From NCBI GenBank assembly GCA_900768815.1, contig CAAGEE010000004.1, positions 143,796 to 207,795 on the forward strand: a stretch of DNA of 64,000 bases, in the 5' to 3' direction. Position numbers and translations under genes: made by a program. This document shows, piece after piece, positions 24,743-33,988 of this stretch. Numbering within the stretch: the stretch's first letter is position 1; every line of letters starts with the position of its first letter. Source of the DNA: Bacilli bacterium. Lineage in GTDB: Bacteria > Bacillota_I > Bacilli_A > RF39 > UBA660. Under the pieces are notes generated by a model. That model was not told the origin of the DNA. It was given only the letters and a program-made list of their open reading frames with translations, and ran no database searches.

Positions 24743-25741
24743 GTGAAATGGAAGATAGGAAATATCGAGATTAAAAATCAAGTAGGATTAGCACCTATGG
24801 CGGGTATTTCTAATCCAGCTTTTATGAGAATTGTTTCGGAACTCGGATGTGGGTTTGCGGTTACTGAACTTATTAGTTCTGAGGCAATTGTTAGGGGCAA
24901 TAAGAAGACTTTTGAGATGTTGAATGGTATTGATACTTTATCTTTTCCAGTAGGTGTTCAGTTATTTGGAGGAGATCCTGAGGTTATGGCACGTGCTGCT
25001 AAAATAGTTACGGATTTGTATAAAAATGTCTTTATTGATATTAATATGGGTTGCCCTGTACCTAAAGTTGCGGTTAGAGCTCAAGCAGGTTCTTATCTGT
25101 TAAAAAATCCAGACCTTGTTTATTCTATTGTTAGTTCTGTAGTTAATGCAGTAGATGTTCCAGTTACAGCTAAGATTCGATCTGGATGGGATAGTAATAG
25201 TATTAATGCTGTTGAAATTGCTAAGACAATAGAAAAGGCTGGTGCTAGTGCTATTTGTATTCATCCTAGGACTAGGAGTCAGGGATACTCTGGAAAGGCA
25301 GACTGGAGTGTTATAAAAGCAGTTAAAGAGAGTGTTTCTATACCTGTTATTGGTAATGGTGATATTAAGACTTATTTTGATGCTAAACGAATGCTTGATG
25401 AAACTTTATGTGACGCTGTTATGATAGGTAGAGGTGCTTTTGGTAATCCTTGGCTAATAAAAAATTCAGTTAATTATTTAGAAGATAGGAATATAGTTAA
25501 AGTTAGTAATATAGAAAAAATAGATATGGTACTTAAACATTTAAATTATTTAAGTGAATTAAAAAGTGAAAAGTTGGCTTGTCTAGAAATTAGAAATCAT
25601 ATTGCCTGGTACTTAAAAGGAATAGATGGAGCAAATGATGTGAAAAATAAAGTATATAAAACTACTAAAGTTTGTGATATAATCAATATATTAAATGAAT
25701 TTAGGGAGGAGTTGTCTTCAAAATATGAAGAAAAAGAATGA
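24743..25741 (+). CDS. dusB: tRNA-dihydrouridine synthase
   Basis: FMN-dependent reductase that makes dihydrouridine in tRNA loops. The 332-aa product has LAPMAGISN (FMN loop), the catalytic cysteine in INMGCPVPKV, KIRSGWD, CIHPRTRSQGYSG and GNGDI, GRGAFGNPW at the end of the barrel. I chose GTG at 24743 (MKWKIGNIEIKN), about 7 bases after AGGATGTGA; GTG at 24734 is too near that site. Lies between mscL and an RDD protein; in Bacillus a dus gene also lies just upstream of lysS. Confidence 0.9.
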   Translation: MKWKIGNIEIKNQVGLAPMAGISNPAFMRIVSELGCGFAVTELISSEAIVRGNKKTFEMLNGIDTLSFPVGVQLFGGDPEVMARAAKIVTDLYKNVFIDINMGCPVPKVAVRAQAGSYLLKNPDLVYSIVSSVVNAVDVPVTAKIRSGWDSNSINAVEIAKTIEKAGASAICIHPRTRSQGYSGKADWSVIKAVKESVSIPVIGNGDIKTYFDAKRMLDETLCDAVMIGRGAFGNPWLIKNSVNYLEDRNIVKVSNIEKIDMVLKHLNYLSELKSEKLACLEIRNHIAWYLKGIDGANDVKNKVYKTTKVCDIINILNEFREELSSKYEEKE

Positions 25742-26327
25742 AAAAGCTTTATTTATACATAGATTAGGAGCATTTATTATTGATATATTTCTAGTTTCAT
25801 GTATAACTTCTTTAATTTCTTATCCATTTTTAGATAGTAAATCAATTAATAAACTTAATAATAGTACTACTGAGTTGATTGAGAAATATACTAATGGTGA
25901 GATAAATATTGAAACTTATACTGATGAGGTAAAAAGTGTTACTTATGAACTTGCTAAAAAACAAGGAGCTAGTTCTTTAATTACTATTACTTTGACTATT
26001 TTATATTTTGTTGTTTATCAATATAAAAGACAAGGTCAGACTATAGGAAAACAGCTTTTAAAAATTAAAGTTGTTAGTTCGAATGATGAAAAGTTAACTA
26101 CTAATAATTATGTTATTAGATCATTAATTATTAATTCTGTTTTAGTTGATTTAATTAGTTTGACTTTTGTAATATTTGGTGATGTTAATACTTATTTTTA
26201 TAGTACTGCAATTTGTGGACTAGTTAAGTATGTGTTATTATTAACTTGTGCTTTTATGGTTATGTGGAGTAAGTCTGGTATGGGATTACATGATAAGTTA
26301 GCACATACTATGGTTGTTAAAGCTTAG
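25725..26327 (+). CDS. RDD family membrane protein
   Basis: A 200-aa protein with the RDD signature at the start (HRLGAFIIDIFLVS, about 11-24; the Arg-Asp pair is kept although spaced) and four likely membrane helices. GQTIGKQLLKIKVV in the middle and GLHDKLAHTMVV at the end are family hallmarks. RDD proteins have been tied to ion transport in some bacteria, but the substrate here is unknown. The gene overlaps the end of dusB in another frame; GGAGG lies 16 bases before the chosen ATG, longer than usual. Confidence 0.78.
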   Translation: MKKKNEKALFIHRLGAFIIDIFLVSCITSLISYPFLDSKSINKLNNSTTELIEKYTNGEINIETYTDEVKSVTYELAKKQGASSLITITLTILYFVVYQYKRQGQTIGKQLLKIKVVSSNDEKLTTNNYVIRSLIINSVLVDLISLTFVIFGDVNTYFYSTAICGLVKYVLLLTCAFMVMWSKSGMGLHDKLAHTMVVKA

Positions 26328-26342
26328 AAGAGGAGAGATATA

Positions 26343-27824
26343 ATGAGAGAGTTTACAGAACAAGAGTTAGTTAGAAGAGCGAAAGCTGAAGAAATTAGAT
26401 CATTAGGTATGGATCCATTTGGACATAGATTTGATACTAATACTAATTCAAAAAAACTTAATGAGATGTATAGTGATAAAACTAAAGAAGATTTAGAAGG
26501 AAATGAAGAAAAATATATTGTTGCTGGTAGAATTATGACTAAGCGCCGTAAAGGTAAAGCTGGTTTCTTCCATATTCAAGATAGATATGGACAGTTACAA
26601 GTTTATATTCGTGAAGATGCTGTTGGTGAAGAAAATTATGACTTATTTAAGAAGTCTGATATTGGTGATATAGTGGGTATTGAGGGTACAGTATTTAGAA
26701 CAGATACTGGAGAACTTAGTATTAGAGCTACTAAGTATATTCATTTAGTTAAAGCATTAAGACCTTTACCAGAAAAGTTCCACGGTTTAACTGATGTTGA
26801 GGAAAGATATAGAAGACGTTATGTTGATTTAATAATGAATGAAGAATCTAGACGTGTTGCTTTTACTAGACCTAGAATTATTAGGTGCATTCAAAAATAT
26901 ATGGATAGTTTAGGATTTGTTGAGGTTGAAACTCCAGTTTTAACTACATTACTTACTGGTGCTAGTGCTAGACCTTTTGTTACACATCATAATGCACAAG
27001 ATTTGGATATGTATTTACGTATTGCTTTAGAATTGCCACTAAAGAGATTATTAGTTGGTGGTATGGAGGCTGTTTATGAGATTGGTCGTGTATTTAGAAA
27101 TGAAGGTATGGATACTAGACATAATCCAGAATTTACAGAATTAGAAGCATATCTTGCTTATAGTAACCTTGATGGTATGATGGATATGACTGAAGAGATG
27201 TTCCAAACTATTGGTAAGGAAGTATTTGGTCGTTTGAAATTTAATTGGTTAGGTCATGAAATTAACTTAGAAGGTCCTTGGAAGAGAGTTAGTATGGTTG
27301 AATCTATTAAAGAAAAGACTGGTATTGACTTTAAGAAAGAGATGAGCTTAGAAGAAGCTTTAAAATTGGCTGATGAACATCATATTTCAGTTGAAGAGCA
27401 TGAAAAGAGTTTTGGACATATTGTTAACTTGTTCTTTGAAAAGTATGTTGAAGATACTTTAATTCAACCAACATTCTTATATGGTCATCCAATTGAAATT
27501 AGTCCATTGACAAAGAAGAATCCTGAAGATCCAAGATTTGTTGATAGATTTGAATTATTTATTGCTGGTAAAGAATTTGCTAATGCATATACTGAGTTAA
27601 ATGATCCTATTGATCAATTAGAAAGATTTGAAGCTCAATTAAAAGAAAAAGATTTAGGTAATGAAGAGGCAAATGATATTGATATGGACTTTGTAGAAGC
27701 ATTAGAGTATGGTATGCCTCCAGCTGGTGGAATTGGTTATGGAATAGATAGATTATGTATGTTATTCTTAGAACAAGATTCTATTAGGGATGTATTATTA
27801 TTCCCGACTATGAAACAAAGATAA
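26343..27824 (+). CDS. lysS: Lysyl-tRNA synthetase, class II
   Basis: Charges tRNA-Lys. A 493-aa class IIb enzyme: OB-fold anticodon domain (VAGRIMTKRRKGKAGFFHI, about 60-78), motif 2 (GRVFRNEGMDTRHNPEF) and motif 3 (GIGYGIDRLCML). RRRYVDLI and FANAYTELNDP are also typical. No T-box precedes it, unlike metG and proS. AAGAGGAGAGATATA gives a strong ribosome site. A terminator follows at 27842. Confidence 0.96.
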   Translation: MREFTEQELVRRAKAEEIRSLGMDPFGHRFDTNTNSKKLNEMYSDKTKEDLEGNEEKYIVAGRIMTKRRKGKAGFFHIQDRYGQLQVYIREDAVGEENYDLFKKSDIGDIVGIEGTVFRTDTGELSIRATKYIHLVKALRPLPEKFHGLTDVEERYRRRYVDLIMNEESRRVAFTRPRIIRCIQKYMDSLGFVEVETPVLTTLLTGASARPFVTHHNAQDLDMYLRIALELPLKRLLVGGMEAVYEIGRVFRNEGMDTRHNPEFTELEAYLAYSNLDGMMDMTEEMFQTIGKEVFGRLKFNWLGHEINLEGPWKRVSMVESIKEKTGIDFKKEMSLEEALKLADEHHISVEEHEKSFGHIVNLFFEKYVEDTLIQPTFLYGHPIEISPLTKKNPEDPRFVDRFELFIAGKEFANAYTELNDPIDQLERFEAQLKEKDLGNEEANDIDMDFVEALEYGMPPAGGIGYGIDRLCMLFLEQDSIRDVLLFPTMKQR

Positions 27825-27841
27825 TTTAGATATAAATTTTA

Positions 27842-27868
27842 AAAAGCGGCTAAAAAAGTCGTTTTTTT
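27842..27868 (+). terminator. Intrinsic terminator of lysS
   Basis: AAAAGCGGC and GTCGTTTT form a stem with two G-U pairs around a 7-nt loop, then T. Confidence 0.75.
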
Positions 27869-27890
27869 GTGCTAAAAACGTTGTAAATAC

Positions 27891-27918
27891 TTGTAAAATG
27901 GGTTGTATGTAGTATAAT
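27891..27918 (+). promoter_or_regulatory. Sigma-A promoter of the YfcC-like gene
   Basis: TTGTAA (27891-27896), 16-bp spacer, TATAAT (27913-27918), 18 bp before the start codon. Confidence 0.65.
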
Positions 27919-27936
27919 TATAGTGGGAGGTTAATT

Positions 27937-29754
27937 ATGAAAAAACACAATATTTCAACGATCGTTTTATTGATTGTAACATTTTTGATGCTTGTTTCTT
28001 GGTTCTTACCTGATGCTGACTGGGCTTATATAGTAAAACTTGTTCTTTGGGTAGCTGAATTTGTATTAGTATTAATTGCTATACGTGATAAGAGTACAAG
28101 CCTTAAGGTTGTGCTAATTTCTACTTTGGCACTTATGTTACTTACTTGGATATTGCCAGCTGCTTATTATTCAAGTGGTCAATATATTGATCAAGGTCAC
28201 CAACAAATGGGATTATTTGATTTATTCAATTATCCAGTGACTGCACTTTCTTATTTTGGTTATATAGCTTTCTTTGTGTTAGCTATTGGTGCTTTCTATG
28301 GCATACTAAATAAGATTCCTGCTTATCGTACTTTCTTAGATAAATTTGTTTCAAAGGTACGTGGAACAGAAAAATTTGTATTAGTAATTATTATATTACT
28401 ACTTGCTGTTCTAACTTCAATTGGAGGTATGCAATTAGCTTTACTTGCGTTATTCCCAATGTTAGTATCAATAATCTTATTAATGGGATTTGATAAGATG
28501 GTTGCTGCTATGACATTAGTAGGTTCAGTTATGATTGGTATGGCTGGTTCTACTTATGCTTATGGTAATACTAATATAATTTTAACTATTTTATCTATCA
28601 ATATTACTTCTGAAATGATTACTAAAGTTGTTATTTTAGTATTAGGATTAGTTTTATTAATTGCTAATATAATGTTATATATTAAGAAAACCGATTCAGT
28701 TACTAAAGTTATTGCTAAGGATTCAAAGAAGAATATGGAAAAAGAAGATAAGAAATTAGAAGTAAAGGAAACTAAGGTTGTTAAAGAAGAAAAAACTACT
28801 AAGTCTTCTAATTCTAGTAAAACAACTAAATCCACTTCTAAATCAGGTAAAAGTTCTAAGAGTAACTCTAAAAATGGAACAAAGAAGAATACTAAGTCTT
28901 CATCTAGAAAGAATATTAAAGCAGCTGTAAAAGATGAAGAAGTTATAGTAGTTAAAGAGGCTGTTAATGGAGGAGATGCAGTAACTAAGTTAGTTCCTAG
29001 TGAAGTTTCTACTCAACATAATATTTGGCCATTTTCTTTAATGTTTATATTATTCTTTGTACTATTAGTTTTAGCATATTTACCATGGGTTAATGGTTTT
29101 GGTGTTAATGCATTTACCGATGCTACTAAAGCTGTTTCTGAATTTGAATTATTTGGATTCCCAATCTTTGGAAAATTATTGGGTACTGTAAATTCATTTG
29201 GTAATTGGACTGTTGTTGATATGTTATTACCAATGGCACTTATTATTCTATTCTTAGCTTTAGTTTATAAGGTTAAGGTTCAAGATATTTTAGATGGTGC
29301 TTTAGCTGGTATTAAGAAAGCTTTACCTTTAGGTTTGATAGTAGTTTTACTATATGCTTGTTTAGTAATTGTTACATATCATCCATTCCAATTAGTTATT
29401 TATAAAACATTACTAGGTGTAATTGATAAGTTTGGAGTAGTTGGAGCATTAATGTCTTCGTTAGTTGCTATGTTAGCAAGTATATTTAATGTTGATCCAA
29501 GTTATACTTTCCAAAGTGTACTTCTATATTTAGCAAGTGTTGTTACTGATAATACAGTTTATCCAGTAATTGGAGTTATTTTCCAAGCTATGTATGGATT
29601 TACAATGTTATTTGCACCAACTAGTGTAATTTTAATGGTTGTATTATCATACTTAGATATTCCATATACTAAGTGGATTAAAACTATTTGGAAATTATTA
29701 TTAGAAGTTTTAGTAGTATTATTAATAGTGTTTATTTTATTAGTTGTACTTTAG
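27937..29754 (+). CDS. YfcC-like membrane transporter with a long Lys/Ser-rich loop
   Basis: A 605-aa polytopic protein with about 13-15 hydrophobic helices in two halves. WILPAAYYSSG followed by GLFDLFNYPVTALSYFGYIAFFVLAIGAFYGILNK-like sequence (positions about 71-130) resembles the YfcC/AitC type of the ion-transporter superfamily (basic amino acid or dicarboxylate uptake). Between the halves, residues about 249-362 form a hydrophilic insert rich in Lys, Ser and Thr, with repeated KSS/SKS units, which I do not know from this family. Own promoter and terminator. Substrate cannot be told from the sequence. Confidence 0.6.
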   Translation: MKKHNISTIVLLIVTFLMLVSWFLPDADWAYIVKLVLWVAEFVLVLIAIRDKSTSLKVVLISTLALMLLTWILPAAYYSSGQYIDQGHQQMGLFDLFNYPVTALSYFGYIAFFVLAIGAFYGILNKIPAYRTFLDKFVSKVRGTEKFVLVIIILLLAVLTSIGGMQLALLALFPMLVSIILLMGFDKMVAAMTLVGSVMIGMAGSTYAYGNTNIILTILSINITSEMITKVVILVLGLVLLIANIMLYIKKTDSVTKVIAKDSKKNMEKEDKKLEVKETKVVKEEKTTKSSNSSKTTKSTSKSGKSSKSNSKNGTKKNTKSSSRKNIKAAVKDEEVIVVKEAVNGGDAVTKLVPSEVSTQHNIWPFSLMFILFFVLLVLAYLPWVNGFGVNAFTDATKAVSEFELFGFPIFGKLLGTVNSFGNWTVVDMLLPMALIILFLALVYKVKVQDILDGALAGIKKALPLGLIVVLLYACLVIVTYHPFQLVIYKTLLGVIDKFGVVGALMSSLVAMLASIFNVDPSYTFQSVLLYLASVVTDNTVYPVIGVIFQAMYGFTMLFAPTSVILMVVLSYLDIPYTKWIKTIWKLLLEVLVVLLIVFILLVVL

Positions 29755-29763
29755 AATTTTAAT

Positions 29764-29786
29764 GGAGGCTTAGGCCTCTTTTTTTT
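29764..29786 (+). terminator. Intrinsic terminator of the YfcC-like gene
   Basis: GAGGC and GCCTC around TTAG, then eight T. Confidence 0.85.
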
Positions 29787-29872
29787 GCTTTTTTTGTCTT
29801 TTTTTTGTGGACGTAATTTATTGATTTTAGACTCATACTAGAAATAAAATTAAGATAGGGAGATGATAAGAT

Positions 29873-32098
29873 TTGTTTTCTAAGTTTTCAGAGGATGCAC
29901 AAAAAGTATTATTAATGGCAAAAAAAGAAATGTTAGAGTTAAAACATCCATATGTTGGGAGTGAGCATTTACTCCTTGCTATTTTACATAATAAAGATTT
30001 AGTTATTACACAGTTATTGGAGGAGTATGGAATTGTATATCAGAAGTATAGAGATGAAATAATTAGGGTTATTGGAATTGGTAAAGCAACTAGTAATTGG
30101 TTTTTATATACGCCACTATTAAAAAGAATAATTGAAAATACAATACTTGAATGTAGAGATGGGGAATCCATAGTTACTGTGGAAAGATTATTTATTTCTC
30201 TTTTAGAAGAGGGAGATGGTGTTGCAAATAGAATATTAATGGGTATGAATATTGATGTTGATGTTTTGTATGAGAAGTTTTCTGATAAGATAATTGTTCA
30301 TTCTAGTAAAAAAAGTAGGAATTTGTATATAGAAGAGTTTGCGGTTGATTTGAATAAAAAATATATTGATGAAGGTTTTGATCCTGTTGTTGGTAGAGAT
30401 GATAAGGTTGGTAGATTGATAGAGGTTTTATTAAGACGTACTAAGAATAATCCACTACTTATAGGTGAGGCTGGTGTAGGTAAGACAGCAATTGTAGAAG
30501 AACTAGTCCGTAGAATAGTTAATGGTAGAGTGCCAAAGAAACTTGAAAATAATAGGGTATTTAGTATATCTATGGCTTGTTTAATATCTGGTACTAAATA
30601 TCGGGGAGAGTTTGAAGAAAGAATTAATAAAATTATTAGTGAAGTTGAAAGGGAGCCGAATGTAATTTTATTTATAGATGAAATTCATACTTTGGTTGGT
30701 GCTGGTGGAGCGGAAGGTGCGATAGATGCTTCTAATATACTTAAACCATACTTATCTAGAGGAAAAATCAGAGTTATAGGCGCAACTACTATTGATGAGT
30801 ATAAAAAATATTTAGAAAGAGATAAGGCGTTAGATAGAAGATTTCAAAAAATATATATCGAAGAAGCTAGTATTAGTGAGACAGAAAATATTTTATTTGG
30901 GCTTAGAGAATTGTATGAGAATTATCACGGGGTTAAGATTAGTAATGAGATGATTAAACTTATTGTTAATTTAACTGAGAGATATGTTAGTATTGGAAAA
31001 TTTCCTGATAAAGCAATTGATGTTTTGGATGAGGCTTGTTGTAAGACTTCTATTATAGATAGTAATGTAGAAAAAAAGAGTAAGCACTTATTGATGGAGA
31101 TTAACGATGTTAAAACTAATAAAAATAAAGCTATTATTAATCATGATTATAAGCTAGCGACAGAACTTAAGAATAAACAAGTAGAATTAGAAAGTGTTTT
31201 TAATAAGAAGTTTTTAAGTTGTAGTTGTGATAATTTGGTTAAAAATATTACTGAGGATACTGTTTATGAGGTTATTTTCTCTAAGACTAAAATACCGATT
31301 AAGAATATATTAAACTTGGATAGGAAAGCAATTTTTAATACTTTACGAAAGAAAATAATTGGACAAGATAAGGCTATAAAAGAAATTGTTGATTTAACAG
31401 TTATGCCTAAAGTTCCTAAAAAAGTACCATACTCACTACTTTTGGTTGGTAAAACTGGAGTTGGTAAAACGTTTTTGGTAAAAGAGTATGCTAAGCTACT
31501 TTATAGTAAGGAAGCATTTATTAGAATTGATATGAGTGAATATAGAGAAAGGCATACAATTAGTAAAATAATAGGCTCACCCCCAGGATATGTTGGTTAT
31601 AGTGAAAATAATTATCTTTTGAATAGAATAAAGAATAATCCATACTCGGTAATTTTAATTGATGAGATAGAGAAGGCACATCCTGATGTATTAAAACTAT
31701 TTTTACAAGTATTTGATGATGGATTTATGACTGATTCTTTGGGTGAAGTTATTGATTTTAGGAATACTGTTATTTTTATGACATCTAATTTAGGAACAGA
31801 TATTAATAATATTGGTTTTTCTGATACTAATGATGTTATAGTAGATAAATTTAAAGATTTCTTAGGAATAGAATTTGTTAATAGAATAGATAAAATTATA
31901 TATTTTAATGGTATTGATGAAAAAGCTATTAATAAAATAATAAGAGTACAAGCTCTGAGTGCTGGCTTTTTAAAAAATGAACTTAGTTTGGAGTTTATTA
32001 ATAAAATAAAAAAGAGATGCAATTATAAAGAGTTTGGAGCAAGACATGTTTCGAAGGTTTTAAGAGAGGAGTTAAGTAATAAAATAAATAATCGTTAG
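29873..32098 (+). CDS. clpC: ClpC-type AAA+ chaperone
   Basis: Unfoldase of 741 aa (Bacillus 810). Clp N-domain repeats (about 1-145), D1 with GEAGVGKT (about 198) and LFIDEIHTLVGAGG, a short UVR-like middle coiled coil (LATELKNKQVELE, about 430), D2 with GKTGVGKT (about 526) and ILIDEIEKAHPDV. NIGF in the D2 loop (about 650) fits the IGF-type ClpP-docking tripeptide, so it probably works with ClpP. The start is TTG after GGGAG. The usual partners ctsR, mcsA and mcsB are not upstream, and no CtsR operator was seen. Confidence 0.9.
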   Translation: MFSKFSEDAQKVLLMAKKEMLELKHPYVGSEHLLLAILHNKDLVITQLLEEYGIVYQKYRDEIIRVIGIGKATSNWFLYTPLLKRIIENTILECRDGESIVTVERLFISLLEEGDGVANRILMGMNIDVDVLYEKFSDKIIVHSSKKSRNLYIEEFAVDLNKKYIDEGFDPVVGRDDKVGRLIEVLLRRTKNNPLLIGEAGVGKTAIVEELVRRIVNGRVPKKLENNRVFSISMACLISGTKYRGEFEERINKIISEVEREPNVILFIDEIHTLVGAGGAEGAIDASNILKPYLSRGKIRVIGATTIDEYKKYLERDKALDRRFQKIYIEEASISETENILFGLRELYENYHGVKISNEMIKLIVNLTERYVSIGKFPDKAIDVLDEACCKTSIIDSNVEKKSKHLLMEINDVKTNKNKAIINHDYKLATELKNKQVELESVFNKKFLSCSCDNLVKNITEDTVYEVIFSKTKIPIKNILNLDRKAIFNTLRKKIIGQDKAIKEIVDLTVMPKVPKKVPYSLLLVGKTGVGKTFLVKEYAKLLYSKEAFIRIDMSEYRERHTISKIIGSPPGYVGYSENNYLLNRIKNNPYSVILIDEIEKAHPDVLKLFLQVFDDGFMTDSLGEVIDFRNTVIFMTSNLGTDINNIGFSDTNDVIVDKFKDFLGIEFVNRIDKIIYFNGIDEKAINKIIRVQALSAGFLKNELSLEFINKIKKRCNYKEFGARHVSKVLREELSNKINNR

Positions 32099-32146
32099 TT
32101 TATTTTTTATGATTATTATGGTATACTTACGTCACGAGGTGAAAAA

Positions 32147-33538
32147 ATGAAATTATATAACACATTGTCAAAAAAAGTTCAGGAATTTATTCCTAATGAA
32201 GAGGGTAAGGTTAAGATGTATACTTGTGGTCCTACAGTATATAATTATGCACATATAGGTAATTTACGTACTTATATTTCTGAGGATGTCTTAGAGAAAG
32301 GTTTGAAATTTATTGGCTATAAAGTAGAGAGAGTAATGAATATTACTGATGTTGGTCATTTAGTTGGTGATGGTGATGATGGTGAAGACAAGATGATGGT
32401 TGCTGCTAAAAGAGAACATAAGTCTTCTCTAGAAATAGCTAAATTTTATACTGATTGTTTTTTTGATGATTGTTGTAAATTGAATATTAGAAAGCCTGAT
32501 GTAGTATCTAATGCTACTGATAATATAGATATGTATATTAAAATGATTACAAAACTATTGGAAGATGGGTATGCTTATATTTCTAATGGTAATGTATATT
32601 ATGATACTTCTAAATTTCCTAATTACTATGAATTGTCTGGTCGTAATAGTGAAGATTTAATGGTTGCGGTTAGAAATGATATAGAAGTGGATGATGCTAA
32701 GAAGAATCCATTTGACTTTGGATTATGGTTTACTAATTCGAAGTTTGATAATCAAGAATTACAATGGGATTCGCCATGGGGTAGAGGATATCCTGGGTGG
32801 CATATAGAATGTTCTGGTATTTCAATCAGTAATTTAGGAGAAAGACTAGATATTCACTGTGGAGCAGAAGATGCAATATTTCCACATCATACTAATGAAA
32901 TTGCTCAAAGTGAAGCTTATTTGGGACATAAATGGTGTAATTATTGGGTTCATATGGGATTTTTAAATGATAAAAGTGGTAAGATGAGTAAATCTAAGGG
33001 AGAATTTTTAACTGTTTCTCTACTAGAAAGTAAAGGTTATAATCCTTTAAGTTATCGTTACTTATGTTTGAATTCTTATTATCATAATCAACTAGTGTTT
33101 AGTTATGATATATTAGATGGAGCCCAAAAAGCTTACTTAAAACTAAAGAATCGTGTTTCTAAACTAGGTGTAGGAGAAGTAAATAGTGAAAAATACGACT
33201 TATACGTCAAAAAGTTTGGCGATTGTATTGAGGATGATTTAAATACTTCTAATATGGTTACTTTAGTTTATGATGTCTTAAAAGATGAGTCATTAAATGA
33301 TGGTACTAAGAGAAAAATTATTTCTAAGTTTGATGAGGTATTATCGCTTGATTTATTTAAAGAAGAAGAAAAGAAAAATAGTCATGATGAGAAAATGATT
33401 AATGAAAAGATTAAATTACGTAATGAAGCTAAGAAAAATAAAGATTTTGCTAAAGCTGATAAGATTAGAGATGAGTTGTTAGAGATGGGTATTCGTTTGA
33501 TTGATACTAGAGAGGGTACAACTTACGAGGTAATTTAA
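32147..33538 (+). CDS. cysS: Cysteinyl-tRNA synthetase
   Basis: Class I enzyme charging tRNA-Cys, 463 aa. Zinc ligands are seen in YTCGPTVYNY (Cys near residue 27), WHIECSGIS and HHTNEIAQSE. The HIGH motif is AHIGNLR and the KMSKS motif is GKMSKSKGEF. AKADKIRDELLEMGI is the usual C-terminus. The leader has an extended -10 (TGGTATACT, 32119-32127). It precedes mrnC and rlmB as in Bacillus. A strong terminator follows. Confidence 0.96.
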   Translation: MKLYNTLSKKVQEFIPNEEGKVKMYTCGPTVYNYAHIGNLRTYISEDVLEKGLKFIGYKVERVMNITDVGHLVGDGDDGEDKMMVAAKREHKSSLEIAKFYTDCFFDDCCKLNIRKPDVVSNATDNIDMYIKMITKLLEDGYAYISNGNVYYDTSKFPNYYELSGRNSEDLMVAVRNDIEVDDAKKNPFDFGLWFTNSKFDNQELQWDSPWGRGYPGWHIECSGISISNLGERLDIHCGAEDAIFPHHTNEIAQSEAYLGHKWCNYWVHMGFLNDKSGKMSKSKGEFLTVSLLESKGYNPLSYRYLCLNSYYHNQLVFSYDILDGAQKAYLKLKNRVSKLGVGEVNSEKYDLYVKKFGDCIEDDLNTSNMVTLVYDVLKDESLNDGTKRKIISKFDEVLSLDLFKEEEKKNSHDEKMINEKIKLRNEAKKNKDFAKADKIRDELLEMGIRLIDTREGTTYEVI

Positions 33539-33554
33539 TTATACTTAGGTATTT

Positions 33555-33590
33555 ATATCTACACATTGTTTTGTGTAGATATTTATTTTA
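33555..33590 (+). terminator. Terminator between cysS and mrnC
   Basis: ATATCTACACA (33555-33565) and TGTGTAGATAT (33572-33582), an 11-bp perfect stem, with a T-rich tail. Confidence 0.8.
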
Positions 33591-33613
33591 TAATTGTTGT
33601 AGGAAGTGATTTT

Positions 33614-33988
33614 ATGTCTACTAAAGAGATTAATGTATTAGTACTTGCTTATTTAGGAGATACAATTTATGAAAATTATGTAAGAAAATACTTGATAAAG
33701 TCTGGAATTGGTAATGTTAATGATTTACAGGGAAAAGCAATTTCCTTTGTAAGTGCTAGTAGTCAGGCTAAATTTGTGACTATGATGCTTGATAATGATT
33801 TTTTAACAGATGAAGAGGTTGAGGTATTTAAAAGAGCAAGAAATTATAAAACAACTTCTCATCCTAAGAGTTGTGATATTATTACATATAAGTTTGCTAC
33901 TGGGTTAGAAGCTGTTATTGGGTATTTGGAGTTAGAAAATAAAAGGGAAAGAATAGACGAGATTATGAAGTTTATATTGGGTGATTAA
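33614..33988 (+). CDS. mrnC: Mini-ribonuclease III
   Basis: Processes 23S rRNA ends in Bacillus as a dimer of RNase III catalytic domains without the dsRNA-binding domain. The 124-aa product has LAYLGDTIYENYVRKYL (about 11-27, with the catalytic Asp) and VFKRARNYKTTSHPKSCD, and a C-terminal ATGLEAVIGYLEL (second catalytic Glu). ATG at 33614 follows GGAAGTGAT; upstream in-frame codons run through the cysS terminator and are not coding. It overlaps rlmB by 8 bp. Confidence 0.93.
   Translation: MSTKEINVLVLAYLGDTIYENYVRKYLIKSGIGNVNDLQGKAISFVSASSQAKFVTMMLDNDFLTDEEVEVFKRARNYKTTSHPKSCDIITYKFATGLEAVIGYLELENKRERIDEIMKFILGD

Noticed and set aside
31612..32022. 136-aa reading frame on the minus strand inside clpC
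   Set aside because: It is the mirror of an AT-rich coding frame; no ribosome site, no family resemblance, and clpC on the other strand is clearly coding.
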